Positions 36,701 through 44,983 of a stretch of 64,000 nucleotides of DNA are shown piece after piece (the stretch's first letter is position 1; each line of letters starts with the position of its first letter). The stretch is taken from positions 23,533 to 87,532 of the IMG/VR virus record IMGVR_UViG_3300027788_000006, one strand, 5' to 3'. This DNA comes from a virus. The notes beneath the pieces were generated by a model that was not told the origin of the DNA, did no database searches, and worked only from the letters and a program-made list of their open reading frames with translations. A program made the position numbers and the translations under genes.

Positions 36701-38988
36701 TAATCTTTCTTCTTATTAGACTCCGCTTTACTTATCCTAGTAGTTTTTATAGTAGCTTTTATTTTCTCTCTATCAATAGCTTCATCAGCTTTATTAGATC
36801 TTATCTCTTCGTTTGCTAATTTTTCTTTTATATCTATTTCCTCTTCTTTAAGTTCAAGCTCTTGCATGCCATGTTGTAAATTCAATTGTGCTCCTTCTTT
36901 CTGACCACTTACATGAATTTCTGCAATTTGAATTTTAGTTTGACGCTCTTTTTCATTATCTTCTTTCAACTGCTCCATCTGAGCTTGTTGTTGTTCTAAC
37001 TGAGCTTGTTGTTGAGCTTGCTCTGCTTCTTGCTGCGCTTGTTCTAATTCTCTTGTTTTTTTCTCAGCTTCTTTTATTTTAGCTTTAATTTGAGGGAAAC
37101 TATCTGCATCCATCATTTCTGCTATAGCTGAAACTGGTACTCCATTTTGAACCATAGATTGAGACAATTGTCTTATACCATCTATCTTATCTTTTTCTTT
37201 ACCTGCATCAGTCATAAAGATACCATAATTAGACTCCATGTGCTCCATAGAATCTATATCTAAAAATTCTGTTACACCATCAGGCATCATAAATGCAGTC
37301 TTCTTACCTGTATGCCATGCTTGCTTAGAATAATCTAACAACGCTTGCATATCTCTTTGTTCCATTCCTCCAAATTTCTTAAATAAATCTTCAGTTATAT
37401 GGGATGATTGTACAATAGCTTGTTGAGATGCAGCTTTACCTTCATAACTTCCTATTTGACCTTGTCTTTGTCTAGTAACTCCAGATAGTTTTTCCCATTC
37501 TTCTACTATAGAATTCAATAACATTATGTATTGTTCAATAGTTTTAATAGACATATCTAATACAGACTGATGTTGAGGTGATAGTTGAGTACCTTCTTTA
37601 TTATAATCTACCCAAGCAATACCTGTACCTTCTACAAAATACATAAACTTATCCATATCCCATTTCTTAGGTATCATGTTAATATCAAACTGAGCTACAA
37701 TATCTTTAGATCTAGCTATAGCCAGTTCTAATCGATACTTATAAATATTATAATTTATTTGGAATGGTATACCTAAAGATACTAATGAAATATTTTCACT
37801 ATTTATATCTGAGTATCTTCTACCATTAATTGGTAATTTACATATCGATGGATTATCTAAAGAATTTCTTTGGTTAATTATAGGTTGTATATTTACATAT
37901 ACTTTATTATCTATCCTAGTTCCTTCCCAAACTTGATTAACCCATAACCATTCTATAACACCTCCAGCTTCTTTCATCTCTTGAGGCATTCTAAAGCCAT
38001 CTTCCACTTCTTCTTCTATAGGCTCTCCTGTATTAGGATCTGTAAAAGCTAAGAACCCTATTCTTTTTCTAGACTTCCAATATACTGTTACTACTTCTAT
38101 TAATCTTGAATCTTGAGCATTTCGACCTCCTGCTGATGTCATTGAAGCTAAGAATCCAATATCACTACCGCTATGGGTAGGTGACTCTAACTCTAGCATT
38201 TCTGAATCAGTTAGAACATCAAAGTAATGATCTATTAATGTACTTGCATGTACATACTTAGTAATAGAAGCCCAGTCTCCATCTTCTACATAATCTAAAT
38301 CTGGATCTAAATCATAGTTTACATTAAGAGGATTAAGAACCTCATAAAACGGTTCATTATGTCTAACTCCTCTTTGAGTATAACATTCTCCAGAAACTAA
38401 ATAATGAAACCAAGCTTTATCTAATTTTTGCTTTATTTCTTGCTGACTAGTTATATAAGTCATAGCATGTTGCCCCATAACAGCTCTGTTATCTACATAA
38501 GTAGATTCAAATAAGTTTGCTACATGCTCCGGCATATCTACTTCTTCCGTCGATACTCCTGTATCAATTCCTGCTTTGTTAGCAGCATTTACAAATTGTT
38601 GTTGTAGATTTCTATAAATGGTTTCTGTCTTAGCCATTTCTTTTCTACTTACAGTATCAGCATTTTGAACTGCTACAGTATAGTTAAAAGGCCTCTTAGT
38701 TTTTTCTCCCATTAATAAATCTATAATAGGTTTAATAATTGGGTAATTTCTAAGCTCTGAAGGAAAGTTTTTACGACTCTTACCGTAAGGTTTTAATACT
38801 AAGTTATAATCACTAGTATCTACAACTCCGTTGTACATATCATATAACCTTTGAAGGTCATCTTTTCTAGAAGATAATGTATAACCATTTCCTGATAGAT
38901 TAATATAAGCCTCAACACAAGCTTCTCGCCATTCTTTATTTTTTTTGTTTATAGACAGTTTCTGTCTTGGTATTCCCTCGTATCCCAT
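36700..38988 (-). CDS. Portal protein (crAss-like type)
   Basis: A 762-residue protein starting MGYEGIPRQKLSINKKNKEW. Around residues 60-120 the segment YNLVLKPYGKSRKNFPSELR followed by YPIIKPIIDLLMGEKTKRPF matches the portal proteins of crAss-like phages as I recall them. The C-terminal 120 residues form a long Gln/Glu/Lys coiled helix (EQAQQEAEQAQQQAQLEQQ), as in the portal barrel of podoviruses. It overlaps the next gene by one base and lies downstream of the large terminase. It would form the dodecameric DNA channel at the capsid vertex and dock the terminase during packaging. Confidence 0.85.
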   Translation of the reverse strand: MGYEGIPRQKLSINKKNKEWREACVEAYINLSGNGYTLSSRKDDLQRLYDMYNGVVDTSDYNLVLKPYGKSRKNFPSELRNYPIIKPIIDLLMGEKTKRPFNYTVAVQNADTVSRKEMAKTETIYRNLQQQFVNAANKAGIDTGVSTEEVDMPEHVANLFESTYVDNRAVMGQHAMTYITSQQEIKQKLDKAWFHYLVSGECYTQRGVRHNEPFYEVLNPLNVNYDLDPDLDYVEDGDWASITKYVHASTLIDHYFDVLTDSEMLELESPTHSGSDIGFLASMTSAGGRNAQDSRLIEVVTVYWKSRKRIGFLAFTDPNTGEPIEEEVEDGFRMPQEMKEAGGVIEWLWVNQVWEGTRIDNKVYVNIQPIINQRNSLDNPSICKLPINGRRYSDINSENISLVSLGIPFQINYNIYKYRLELAIARSKDIVAQFDINMIPKKWDMDKFMYFVEGTGIAWVDYNKEGTQLSPQHQSVLDMSIKTIEQYIMLLNSIVEEWEKLSGVTRQRQGQIGSYEGKAASQQAIVQSSHITEDLFKKFGGMEQRDMQALLDYSKQAWHTGKKTAFMMPDGVTEFLDIDSMEHMESNYGIFMTDAGKEKDKIDGIRQLSQSMVQNGVPVSAIAEMMDADSFPQIKAKIKEAEKKTRELEQAQQEAEQAQQQAQLEQQQAQMEQLKEDNEKERQTKIQIAEIHVSGQKEGAQLNLQHGMQELELKEEEIDIKEKLANEEIRSNKADEAIDREKIKATIKTTRISKAESNKKKD

Positions 38989-39064
38989 AGCTTACAAAAT
39001 TAACATTATTTATTTAATATTTTACCATCATGACACATTATACTTATTAGTTTATAATATATCA

Positions 39065-41032
39065 TTAATTATACATCCTACTAAACCATTCATTCGATGA
39101 TCCGTCTTCTAGTATATCTTTAATTTCAGCATTATACAACTCTTTCGTATGGAACATTCCAATCATTAACGACATAACCCTGTCAAAGTTACCTTTATGA
39201 TTAAATTTTATTAGTTCAGTTAATAGAGCTGGATCATATATCTTATGTAAATTTAAGGATGTAAATCCATCTTCATCTTTTCCTCTAGGTGCTACAAGCC
39301 AATCCCTAATATATAATTCCCCTTGTCTTTTTCTAGCCTCCGTCATATGCATTCCATACTGACGTTTTACAGTTTTAGATCTTAATTCTCTCTTATCCAA
39401 CATCTCGAACTCTTCTTGAAGTTTATGTAGTTTTCTATGACGCTTAGCATAAGCAATAACCTCTCCCCTGTCATTCTCAAATCCTATTTTACACCCATAA
39501 TAATCTGCTAACATAAATAGATTTCGATTATACTCATCAGTAGTCTTAGGTCTACCTACATAACTAGCTACTATAATATCATCAGGTTTAGATAAATTGT
39601 TTGTCATCTTAAGTACATACGCACTACCTAATGAAGTACTATCTGCAGATTGATTTTGTCCATAAGGATCATGACACAATACATATAAATTTAGTGGTAC
39701 TTGCCCAGCTTGATTTCTATAAGGAGCTTCGTATATCATAATTGTACCAGCTAAAGCATCATCTTTTCTATGAGGATATTTTAAGATAGGTCTATTATCT
39801 CCGTTAAGTCTAAATTTAACTTGTCCTTTAGAATCATATAATAGATCTCCTGCTGTACCAACACTATGCAAATTATTAGCTTTTATTTTATTATATTGTT
39901 CTTGTAAAGATCCTATGTCAAATAAATTAGCTGTTACTTGTAGAGTAGCCTCTTGAGGAGAGTAAGGATGCTCAGCTACATATTGATCTAATGATTTATG
40001 ATCTGCCGCTCCTTTCTTCTTTTCTCTAGCCCCTTCTTCATACTCTCTTGCTTCTACCATTAAAGAGTTTCCTTGTTCATCTATAAACCCGTCTAAGTTT
40101 CTCTGTATAGGAATAAAATACCCACACTTAGTTCCCATCGCTCCTTCATCCCATTCATTTTCATATTCCATACAATCATATGCTGCTGGATTATAAAATA
40201 TCTCTTCCATAGCTTCAAAATCTGACCCTTCAGTACCACCTGTACCAAAAGCTACCATCATACCTAAAGTCTTAGATCCTTGACGCATTGTAGGCATAGT
40301 TACCTCCCAAGCTTTAAGGAGTCCAGGGAATGAACCAGCTTCTTCAAAGAATACTAACTCACCCGCCTTTCCCCTCACTTTATCTGGATTATCTTTTAAC
40401 GATACTCCTATTATCTGGGACTTCATACCCATTTCTATATCTACACCATTTACTTTTTTCTTATACCCTGACATCTTAGACATCTCTCTATCTCTTAGCC
40501 GAGGCTGTGCCCAAGCTGTATGATCATCTATAAAAGATAAAAACTCCCAAGCCTTTGATAGCAGTCCATCCCCAATTAGGTATTCTTTCTGCCCTGCAAA
40601 TACAAAGTTCTTAGAGTTTCTAACAAAAAAGTAATTTCTAGCAAGCATAGCTCCGGCTTTATAGGAGTACCCCTTACGACGAGCTTTTAAAACAATCATA
40701 TGTTTATTATCCGCTCTTGCTTTATCTATCTCATGAAAATATAAATAATCACCATCATAGAATGCCGGGAATGTTCTTTCACGTCTAGCCTGCATAGTCC
40801 CATCAGGAAGCATCTCATCTATAGCCCTGTCTATAGGGCAATAGTTTAAATAGAAGTAGTGGAATCCTGTTATAGTTAATTCATCTACAGTATATCCATA
40901 TAAACACCTTTTCTTTTCTGTGTCCCAAAAATCAAAGTAATCTTTAGTTCCAGGTATAGATTGTGTATATGCACCAGTCTTTAAAAAGTTTAAAGCAGCT
41001 GCTCTAACTCTATCCGTGTTGTTTAATCGCAT
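39065..41032 (-). CDS. terL: Large terminase subunit (ATPase/nuclease)
   Basis: A 655-residue packaging motor. Deviant Walker A VLKARRKGYSYK at about 115-126, Walker B with catalytic glutamate LVFFEEAG at about 226-233, and a coupling motif region GFGTGG-like (AFGTGGTEGS, about 261-270). The RNase H-like nuclease domain shows LYVLCHDPYG (Asp455) and CKIGFENDRG (Glu519). The gene precedes the portal gene in transcription order. It would translocate DNA into the prohead and cut concatemers. All core motifs appear intact and the length is normal. Confidence 0.93.
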   Translation of the reverse strand: MRLNNTDRVRAAALNFLKTGAYTQSIPGTKDYFDFWDTEKKRCLYGYTVDELTITGFHYFYLNYCPIDRAIDEMLPDGTMQARRERTFPAFYDGDYLYFHEIDKARADNKHMIVLKARRKGYSYKAGAMLARNYFFVRNSKNFVFAGQKEYLIGDGLLSKAWEFLSFIDDHTAWAQPRLRDREMSKMSGYKKKVNGVDIEMGMKSQIIGVSLKDNPDKVRGKAGELVFFEEAGSFPGLLKAWEVTMPTMRQGSKTLGMMVAFGTGGTEGSDFEAMEEIFYNPAAYDCMEYENEWDEGAMGTKCGYFIPIQRNLDGFIDEQGNSLMVEAREYEEGAREKKKGAADHKSLDQYVAEHPYSPQEATLQVTANLFDIGSLQEQYNKIKANNLHSVGTAGDLLYDSKGQVKFRLNGDNRPILKYPHRKDDALAGTIMIYEAPYRNQAGQVPLNLYVLCHDPYGQNQSADSTSLGSAYVLKMTNNLSKPDDIIVASYVGRPKTTDEYNRNLFMLADYYGCKIGFENDRGEVIAYAKRHRKLHKLQEEFEMLDKRELRSKTVKRQYGMHMTEARKRQGELYIRDWLVAPRGKDEDGFTSLNLHKIYDPALLTELIKFNHKGNFDRVMSLMIGMFHTKELYNAEIKDILEDGSSNEWFSRMYN

Positions 41033-41333
41033 TCTTTTCTTTTATCTTTACTAACTCAGCACATTTCTCGTACTCTTCAGTACTTGAAAAATGATCAATA
41101 ACCACATCTATAAGTGCGTTTGAAAACTCCTCTGTCAAGAAAGGATTGAAAGGTAATGGTAATATATCCTCTTCCTCTTCGCTCTCATCAAATTCTATGA
41201 ACATATCATCGACACTTAATTTTCCGGTTATTAAATTATATGCATTATCCATTGCACTGTTGTAAAGTTCTATTTCTTCTAAAAAATCCATTTCATTTAT
41301 TGGTTTTCTGGAAGGTCTGAGGGAGTGTTCCAT
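41010..41333 (-). CDS. Small acidic helical protein upstream of terminase
   Basis: A 107-residue acidic protein starting MEHSLRPSRKPINEMDFLEEIELYNSAMDNAY. It overlaps the terminase gene by 23 nt and the oxygenase gene by 37 nt, so translation of the three is tightly linked. It has helical segments and a Glu/Asp-rich middle (EFDESEEEEDIL). Position just before the large terminase makes a small-terminase or terminase-accessory role possible, but no DNA-binding motif is obvious. Confidence 0.62.
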   Translation of the reverse strand: MEHSLRPSRKPINEMDFLEEIELYNSAMDNAYNLITGKLSVDDMFIEFDESEEEEDILPLPFNPFLTEEFSNALIDVVIDHFSSTEEYEKCAELVKIKEKNAIKQHG

Positions 41334-42016
41334 TTACCAGCTATAGTAGGTTTTAGCTCCATACTTCCTTTTAATATCCAAAAGTTACAAATATATTTAT
41401 CATTACTTTCTGGTATATGTCCTTTATGTAAATGTGTCCAACCTGATGGGAATATAACTACTTTACCCTTTTTTGGTTTTACTTTTACACCTTGATGATA
41501 GAATTCAGTTTCACCTCCTTTGTCTACATCTGCTAAATAAAACATTAACACAAAATCTCTATAAACCGTAGGTTCAGTATTACCTTTATCTTCGTGGAAT
41601 CCATGGTAACCCTGCTTTCCTTTATTATATTTTTTCATCACTATTGATAGAGGCCAGTGTGAGTATGTCTTATAAAATTCTTCTAGTATCTCCTCATCAT
41701 CTTTATCTAAAACATCTATCATATCTTGTGATGTAGGGTAGTCTTTCAGATACTTTATTAGCGATTGATCTAACTGCTCAGATAACATTGGTAGTATAGT
41801 CTTGTGTATATAATCCTCGTCTCCTCCAAACTCTCCAAGAATATTAAAGTCCAAACTATCTTTTATGGCTCTATCTATCGTTCCATTAGCCCCTATCTGA
41901 CCTTGTAGCTGAAAGTTTTCCTTAGAATCCATATAGTCTTTAAGTGCGTCTACTACTTCATCCGATATAGCATTCTCATATTCTCCTATCATATTTCTCA
42001 TTTTTATATTTAACAT
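41297..42016 (-). CDS. 2-oxoglutarate/Fe(II)-dependent oxygenase
   Basis: A 239-residue protein of the prolyl-4-hydroxylase-like 2OG-Fe(II) oxygenase family. Iron ligands are visible as HED (His141, Asp143) in GYHGFHEDKGN and as the distal His (WTHLHKG, His195). Strands with YLADVDKGGETEFYHQGVKV, then KPKKGKVVIFPSGWTH and a later Lys complete the double-stranded beta helix. The N-terminal half is helical. It lies between a 174-aa gene and the terminase genes. Such enzymes hydroxylate protein side chains or modify nucleic acids and are common in marine phages; the substrate here is unknown. Confidence 0.85.
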   Translation of the reverse strand: MLNIKMRNMIGEYENAISDEVVDALKDYMDSKENFQLQGQIGANGTIDRAIKDSLDFNILGEFGGDEDYIHKTILPMLSEQLDQSLIKYLKDYPTSQDMIDVLDKDDEEILEEFYKTYSHWPLSIVMKKYNKGKQGYHGFHEDKGNTEPTVYRDFVLMFYLADVDKGGETEFYHQGVKVKPKKGKVVIFPSGWTHLHKGHIPESNDKYICNFWILKGSMELKPTIAGKWNTPSDLPENQ

Positions 42017-42540
42017 TACATATTATATTTATTAACCTCTACTCCACCCCTATTAGTATTAGCAGCTTGCTCTTCTCTTTTTACTATATCTTCTAATTTT
42101 GTTAACCCATCTACTACTTTACCCATCTTCTCTAAGTTAGAGATAAGATCTTTAGCAGAGTAAATTGGTTTACCTCTATCATCCATTGAGTGTAAATCTA
42201 CAAATCTAAAATATTTTTCCAGTTTTACTATAGATTCTCTAGCTGCTTTTAATAACCTTACAGCTGAGGTTTCTATTAATTTATCATACTTACCGCATGC
42301 AGCCATTACTTTAGTTGATGCTGTCCATTTATCTTCTTCTCCAAAGATACTATTTTTTACTTCAATAAGACGTTGTTCCCACTCATAAACAGAATATGGA
42401 GATCTATGGTCTACCATAAAATAAACAAAAGAAAGTTCATTAGTAGTTAACCCTTTGAATTCCAGTATAGTAAGAGCATACGCAGTAGGTATAGCTTTTT
42501 TACCATCCTTTATATATATTAAATCATCAGTTAATTTCAT
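42016..42540 (-). CDS. Unknown helical protein, possible small terminase
   Basis: A 174-residue, mainly helical protein starting MKLTDDLIYIKDGKKAIPTAYALTILEFKGLT. It shares a base with the oxygenase gene and lies three genes upstream of the large terminase. Helix-rich composition with a basic/acidic C-terminus (TKLEDIVKREEQ) would be compatible with a small terminase subunit or a T4-like accessory, but I see no clear helix-turn-helix. Function is not assigned. Confidence 0.62.
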   Translation of the reverse strand: MKLTDDLIYIKDGKKAIPTAYALTILEFKGLTTNELSFVYFMVDHRSPYSVYEWEQRLIEVKNSIFGEEDKWTASTKVMAACGKYDKLIETSAVRLLKAARESIVKLEKYFRFVDLHSMDDRGKPIYSAKDLISNLEKMGKVVDGLTKLEDIVKREEQAANTNRGGVEVNKYNM

Positions 42541-42543
42541 TAT

Positions 42544-43113
42544 TTATATTTTAATATTTTCTAATTCTTTTAGCATTGCCCCATAATCACTACCTGGATC
42601 CCATAAAGTAGGGGTAAAAAATGCTGTATAGTAGGGTAATTCTTCTTCGTCTATAACAACAGCATCTATGATTGCAAAAGGATCACTATGCTTTATATGT
42701 TTTATAGTAGCTAGTCTATGTCGTCCATCTAAAGGAATATAATAGACCTTATCTGCTAAGAGTTGTAAAAAGGGCAGGTCAAGTATGGCGGAAGAGTTTT
42801 CTATATCTCTTATTTTCATAAGTATAATAGGATGATCTAATCCTTTCTTTAGAATACTTTTTTTTAAAAGGCCCCATTCAAATTGTGTACCTTTTTTATC
42901 TGAGTTTTGATCATTTATATCAAATGTTAAGTAACAATTAATCTCTGATACCCTTATACTCTTTATCTCTCTTTTATAAGTAGATTGAAATATAGTTTTT
43001 AATCCTTTTTTTATATTGTTTAAATACCAATCTATTTTAATAAAGAATCTTTTTTTCTTACAACGCTTACAAGCACAGAATGTTCTACAAGTTTGATGAT
43101 GGTTACATGCCAT
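42544..43113 (-). CDS. ParB-like domain protein with Cys-rich N-terminus
   Basis: A 189-residue protein. The N-terminus (residues 1-25, MACNHHQTCRTFCACKRCKK) has six Cys and two His and may bind zinc. Residues about 90-150 look like a ParB/sulfiredoxin-fold domain: GLDHPIILMKI, then VYYIPLDGRHRLATIKHIKHS, where DGRHR is the hallmark nucleotide/phosphate-binding box. ParB-like domains in phages act as nucleases or DNA-binding regulators. It overlaps the HU/IHF-like gene by 11 nt. The domain call is fairly good, the activity unknown. Confidence 0.72.
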   Translation of the reverse strand: MACNHHQTCRTFCACKRCKKKRFFIKIDWYLNNIKKGLKTIFQSTYKREIKSIRVSEINCYLTFDINDQNSDKKGTQFEWGLLKKSILKKGLDHPIILMKIRDIENSSAILDLPFLQLLADKVYYIPLDGRHRLATIKHIKHSDPFAIIDAVVIDEEELPYYTAFFTPTLWDPGSDYGAMLKELENIKI

Positions 43114-43312
43114 TTTTTAATTTATTTATATGTTTAACTCTATTAGGATTAACAGAAAATCTACCAAAATATGGTAAACGCACTGCTTCAAAGTTACCTT
43201 CTTTCATAACTTTGGCTACGTACTTAAACTGATAATCTACTATTTCTTTCACTTTGCTTAATGGTAAATTATACTTATTAGCTAATTTATATATTGCTAG
43301 GTCCTTGTCCAT
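43103..43312 (-). CDS. HU/IHF-family DNA-binding protein
   Basis: A 69-residue protein. The helical N-terminus (LAIYKLANKYNLPLSKVKEIVDYQFKY) is followed by VRLPYFGRFSVNP, which corresponds to the 'I-x-G-F-G-x-F' core of HU/IHF proteins; the DNA-binding arm is short or absent. IHF-like proteins of this kind are recurrent in crAss-like phages. It lies between the zinc-ribbon gene and the ParB-like gene with overlaps on both sides. It may bend phage DNA during replication, transcription or packaging. Confidence 0.75.
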   Translation of the reverse strand: MDKDLAIYKLANKYNLPLSKVKEIVDYQFKYVAKVMKEGNFEAVRLPYFGRFSVNPNRVKHINKLKNGM

Positions 43313-43604
43313 TCTGTGTATATTCAGGGGTTTGAGGATGCCATCTTTGAGGTGTATCAGGACATTTGGTATTTTTCCACTTAGCTTTATGCTCTACCAT
43401 ACATCCACATAAATTACATCTCATATGCTCTCTATTTAAATGCTCGCAAGTATTACATGCGTCTAATCGCTGTCTATAATCTCCTATAGACACGTTTTTA
43501 GCTCCACTCTTAAGATACACTGCAAAATCTTTAATAAAAGATGCTATCATTGCCATCATGGATGGAGGTTTAACATACTTATCGTCTTTTTTCTTTTTAT
43601 CCAT
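43287..43604 (-). CDS. Zinc-ribbon-like protein
   Basis: A 105-residue protein with a basic N-terminus (MDKKKKDDKYVKPPS), an amphipathic helix (MAMIASFIKDFAVYLKSGAK) and a zinc-finger-like region CNTCEHLN...CNLCGC...KCP (about 51-82), with four to six metal-type Cys. Similar short Cys-ribbon proteins occur in many marine phages near structural genes; function unknown. The C-terminus is Pro/Gln-rich. It overlaps the 41-aa gene upstream by 8 nt and the HU/IHF-like gene downstream by 26 nt. Confidence 0.68.
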   Translation of the reverse strand: MDKKKKDDKYVKPPSMMAMIASFIKDFAVYLKSGAKNVSIGDYRQRLDACNTCEHLNREHMRCNLCGCMVEHKAKWKNTKCPDTPQRWHPQTPEYTQNGQGPSNI

Positions 43605-43722
43605 TGTAATTTATTTTAATAGTTATTAACTCCCCCTGTGGGTCTTGAACAATCATTAGTTCATACTCATCTATATCAAAGTACGTTACTACTATACCTA
43701 ATGCTGAGGCTATATCTTCCAC
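43597..43722 (-). CDS. Tiny GTG-started gene, 41 aa
   Basis: A frame from GTG (43722-43720) to TAA (43599-43597) encodes 41 residues, beginning VEDIASALGIVVTYFDIDEY and ending with KINYNG. The start overlaps the TAG stop of the upstream winged-helix gene (TAGTG) and the end overlaps the start of the zinc-ribbon gene by 8 nt. It thus fills the 117-nt space exactly and is almost certainly translated by coupling. The sequence is acidic with alternating hydrophobic residues, consistent with a small beta-rich protein. The family is unknown. Confidence 0.65.
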   Translation of the reverse strand: MEDIASALGIVVTYFDIDEYELMIVQDPQGELITIKINYNG

Positions 43723-44051
43723 TATTTTTTAATATTTATAATTATCTGTTCTGTATTAGGTTCTAACATATGTGATAATAGATAAGAATTATCTATTTTT
43801 TTAACTACACCTTTATCTTTAAATCTCTTTACATAGTTATTTAAAGTGTTAGGATCTTTAATCTCTAACAATAAAGCTACGGCTTTCTTATTTTCTATAC
43901 TACATAAGTTAGATGTCTTTAAATCCTTATTAACATCTATAAAATAAGCTAGGATAGTTAATTCTTTCTCTGTTAGATTAAAAATACCGTTCCATAATTG
44001 CAAATACTTATAAGTGGTATTAGCTTTTATTGTTACGCTTTTCTTTTTCAT
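43722..44051 (-). CDS. Winged-helix DNA-binding protein, putative regulator
   Basis: A 109-residue protein. Residues about 28-85 match a winged-helix layout: FNLTEKELTILAYFID (helix 1), DPNTLNNYVKRFKDKGVVKK (recognition helix region) and the wing IDNSYLLS. It is basic and has no other domain. Small winged-helix proteins at the start of a phage operon commonly regulate early/late transcription. It overlaps the 75-aa gene by 32 nt. The fold is a reasonable call; the target sites are unknown. Confidence 0.65.
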   Translation of the reverse strand: MKKKSVTIKANTTYKYLQLWNGIFNLTEKELTILAYFIDVNKDLKTSNLCSIENKKAVALLLEIKDPNTLNNYVKRFKDKGVVKKIDNSYLLSHMLEPNTEQIIINIKK

Positions 44052-44247
44052 CTTCTAAAATTTTAATCAGGGCATTCTTATTATGTAAAGGACGTGCATT
44101 CTTTCCTCTATGTAAACTCATAGCATAATACTCTGATGGTTTATATATTTGTTTTACTTCTCTTATTCTACCTTTCTTGGTGTATTTCACAATCCAACGT
44201 ATGTCTAAGCAGTTGTCTGTCTTCTTTAAATGTTGTAAATAAGTCAT
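44020..44247 (-). CDS. Small basic protein, unknown
   Basis: A 75-residue, strongly basic protein starting MTYLQHLKKTDNCLDIRWIVKYTKKGRIREVKQIY. Its first codons overlap the stop of the upstream 58-aa gene (ATGA, 4 nt) and its end overlaps the winged-helix gene by 32 nt. It has a short beta region followed by a helical Lys/Glu tail (KILEDEKEKRNNK). Charge suggests nucleic acid binding. No family recognised. Confidence 0.6.
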   Translation of the reverse strand: MTYLQHLKKTDNCLDIRWIVKYTKKGRIREVKQIYKPSEYYAMSLHRGKNARPLHNKNALIKILEDEKEKRNNKS

Positions 44248-44420
44248 ATTGTAAATTTTTTATGTGAATTTCCTGTTACTAAACATAAATAGTCCTGTTC
44301 CGTAGTGTATATACGTCTTCTACACTCTTTATTATGGAAGCCTAGTCGATGTTTAAGACGCCTGAATAGGAGTATATAAAACAATGCTTTGTAATAATGT
44401 TTATTTTTTAATATCATCAT
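44244..44420 (-). CDS. Small basic protein, 58 aa
   Basis: An ATG at 44420-44418 (second ATG adjacent) opens a 58-codon frame, beginning MMILKNKHYYKALFYILLFR, that ends at a TGA overlapping the ATG of the next gene by 4 nt. The start lies inside the last codons of the 84-aa gene. It therefore fills the whole 153-nt space between the two genes and has coupled starts on both sides, strong reasons to call it real despite its size. It is very basic (RRLKHR, KECRRRIY) with one hydrophobic patch near the N-terminus. Function unknown. Confidence 0.65.
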   Translation of the reverse strand: MMILKNKHYYKALFYILLFRRLKHRLGFHNKECRRRIYTTEQDYLCLVTGNSHKKFTI

Positions 44421-44655
44421 TCTTAAATTTTATTTGTGCTCTACCATTAATAAATTCTATAGAAGATGTATTAGACTGCTTGTTAAAAGAGTCTATATGG
44501 TGTTCTATATCTGTTTGATTACAGATAAATGATAAGAATACTTGTAATTCTTTAGCAGCTACTGTTAAATTCTCTAGTTTGTCTTTGAAAATTATATTAC
44601 TGTCAATGAATGCGTGGTAATCTTCTATAGATATAGTGACACTTCCTTTTACCAC
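44401..44655 (-). CDS. Small helical protein, unknown
   Basis: An 84-residue protein starting MVKGSVTISIEDYHAFIDSNIIFKDKLENLTVAAKELQVF. The N-terminal strand plus long amphipathic helix suggest a small dimeric or coiled-coil protein. It overlaps the GroES-like gene by 7 nt, so both are probably translated together from the promoter in front of the GroES-like gene. No domain recognised. Confidence 0.62.
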   Translation of the reverse strand: MVKGSVTISIEDYHAFIDSNIIFKDKLENLTVAAKELQVFLSFICNQTDIEHHIDSFNKQSNTSSIEFINGRAQIKFKNDDIKK

Positions 44656-44918
44656 TTACCTAATAATTGATGTTCTCCTACTAATAACATATCTGTCTCA
44701 TCTATCCTACATTTTACAGCTTCTGTTCTAGGGTCTATCATAACAGTATCTCCAACTTTGCAAAATGTGCATGATGGACCTACCGCTAAAACCTCTAGTA
44801 TATTCGAACGTTTAGCGTTCTGCATAGAAGTAGCTTCATCTAAGATGATACCTGATTCTGTTTCTGTGATTGTTGGGTCTGGAAGTACTACCCAATGATT
44901 GTTTGGCTTGAATTTCAT
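44649..44918 (-). CDS. GroES-like co-chaperonin
   Basis: An 89-residue protein with the 10-kDa chaperonin layout: MKFKPNNHWVVLPDP (first strand), TETESGIILDEATSMQNAKRS (mobile-loop region), NILEVLAVGPSCTFCKVGDTVMI (the 'G-x-V-x-x-V-G-x-G...V-x-x-G-D-x-V' core) and a C-terminal strand VGEHQLLGKW. Phage co-chaperonins (T4 gp31 type) replace host GroES so that the host chaperonin can fold the capsid protein. Length is close to normal. It is headed by the best Bacteroidota-type promoter in the window. Confidence 0.82.
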   Translation of the reverse strand: MKFKPNNHWVVLPDPTITETESGIILDEATSMQNAKRSNILEVLAVGPSCTFCKVGDTVMIDPRTEAVKCRIDETDMLLVGEHQLLGKW

Positions 44919-44938
44919 AATCTATATATTTTGTTTGT

Positions 44939-44972
44939 GCAAATATATAAATAATTCTTTTATAATACCAAA
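44939..44972 (-). promoter_or_regulatory. Bacteroidota-type promoter for the co-chaperonin operon
   Basis: On the minus strand TTTG (44972-44969) is followed after 21 nt by TATATTTGC (44947-44939), matching the -33 TTTG / -7 TAnnTTTG promoter of Bacteroidota primary sigma factors, where reported spacing is about 17-23 nt. Transcription would start about 10-20 nt before the ATG of the GroES-like gene at 44918. The surrounding sequence is A/T-rich. Confidence 0.7.
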
Positions 44973-44983
44973 TATTTTTATAC

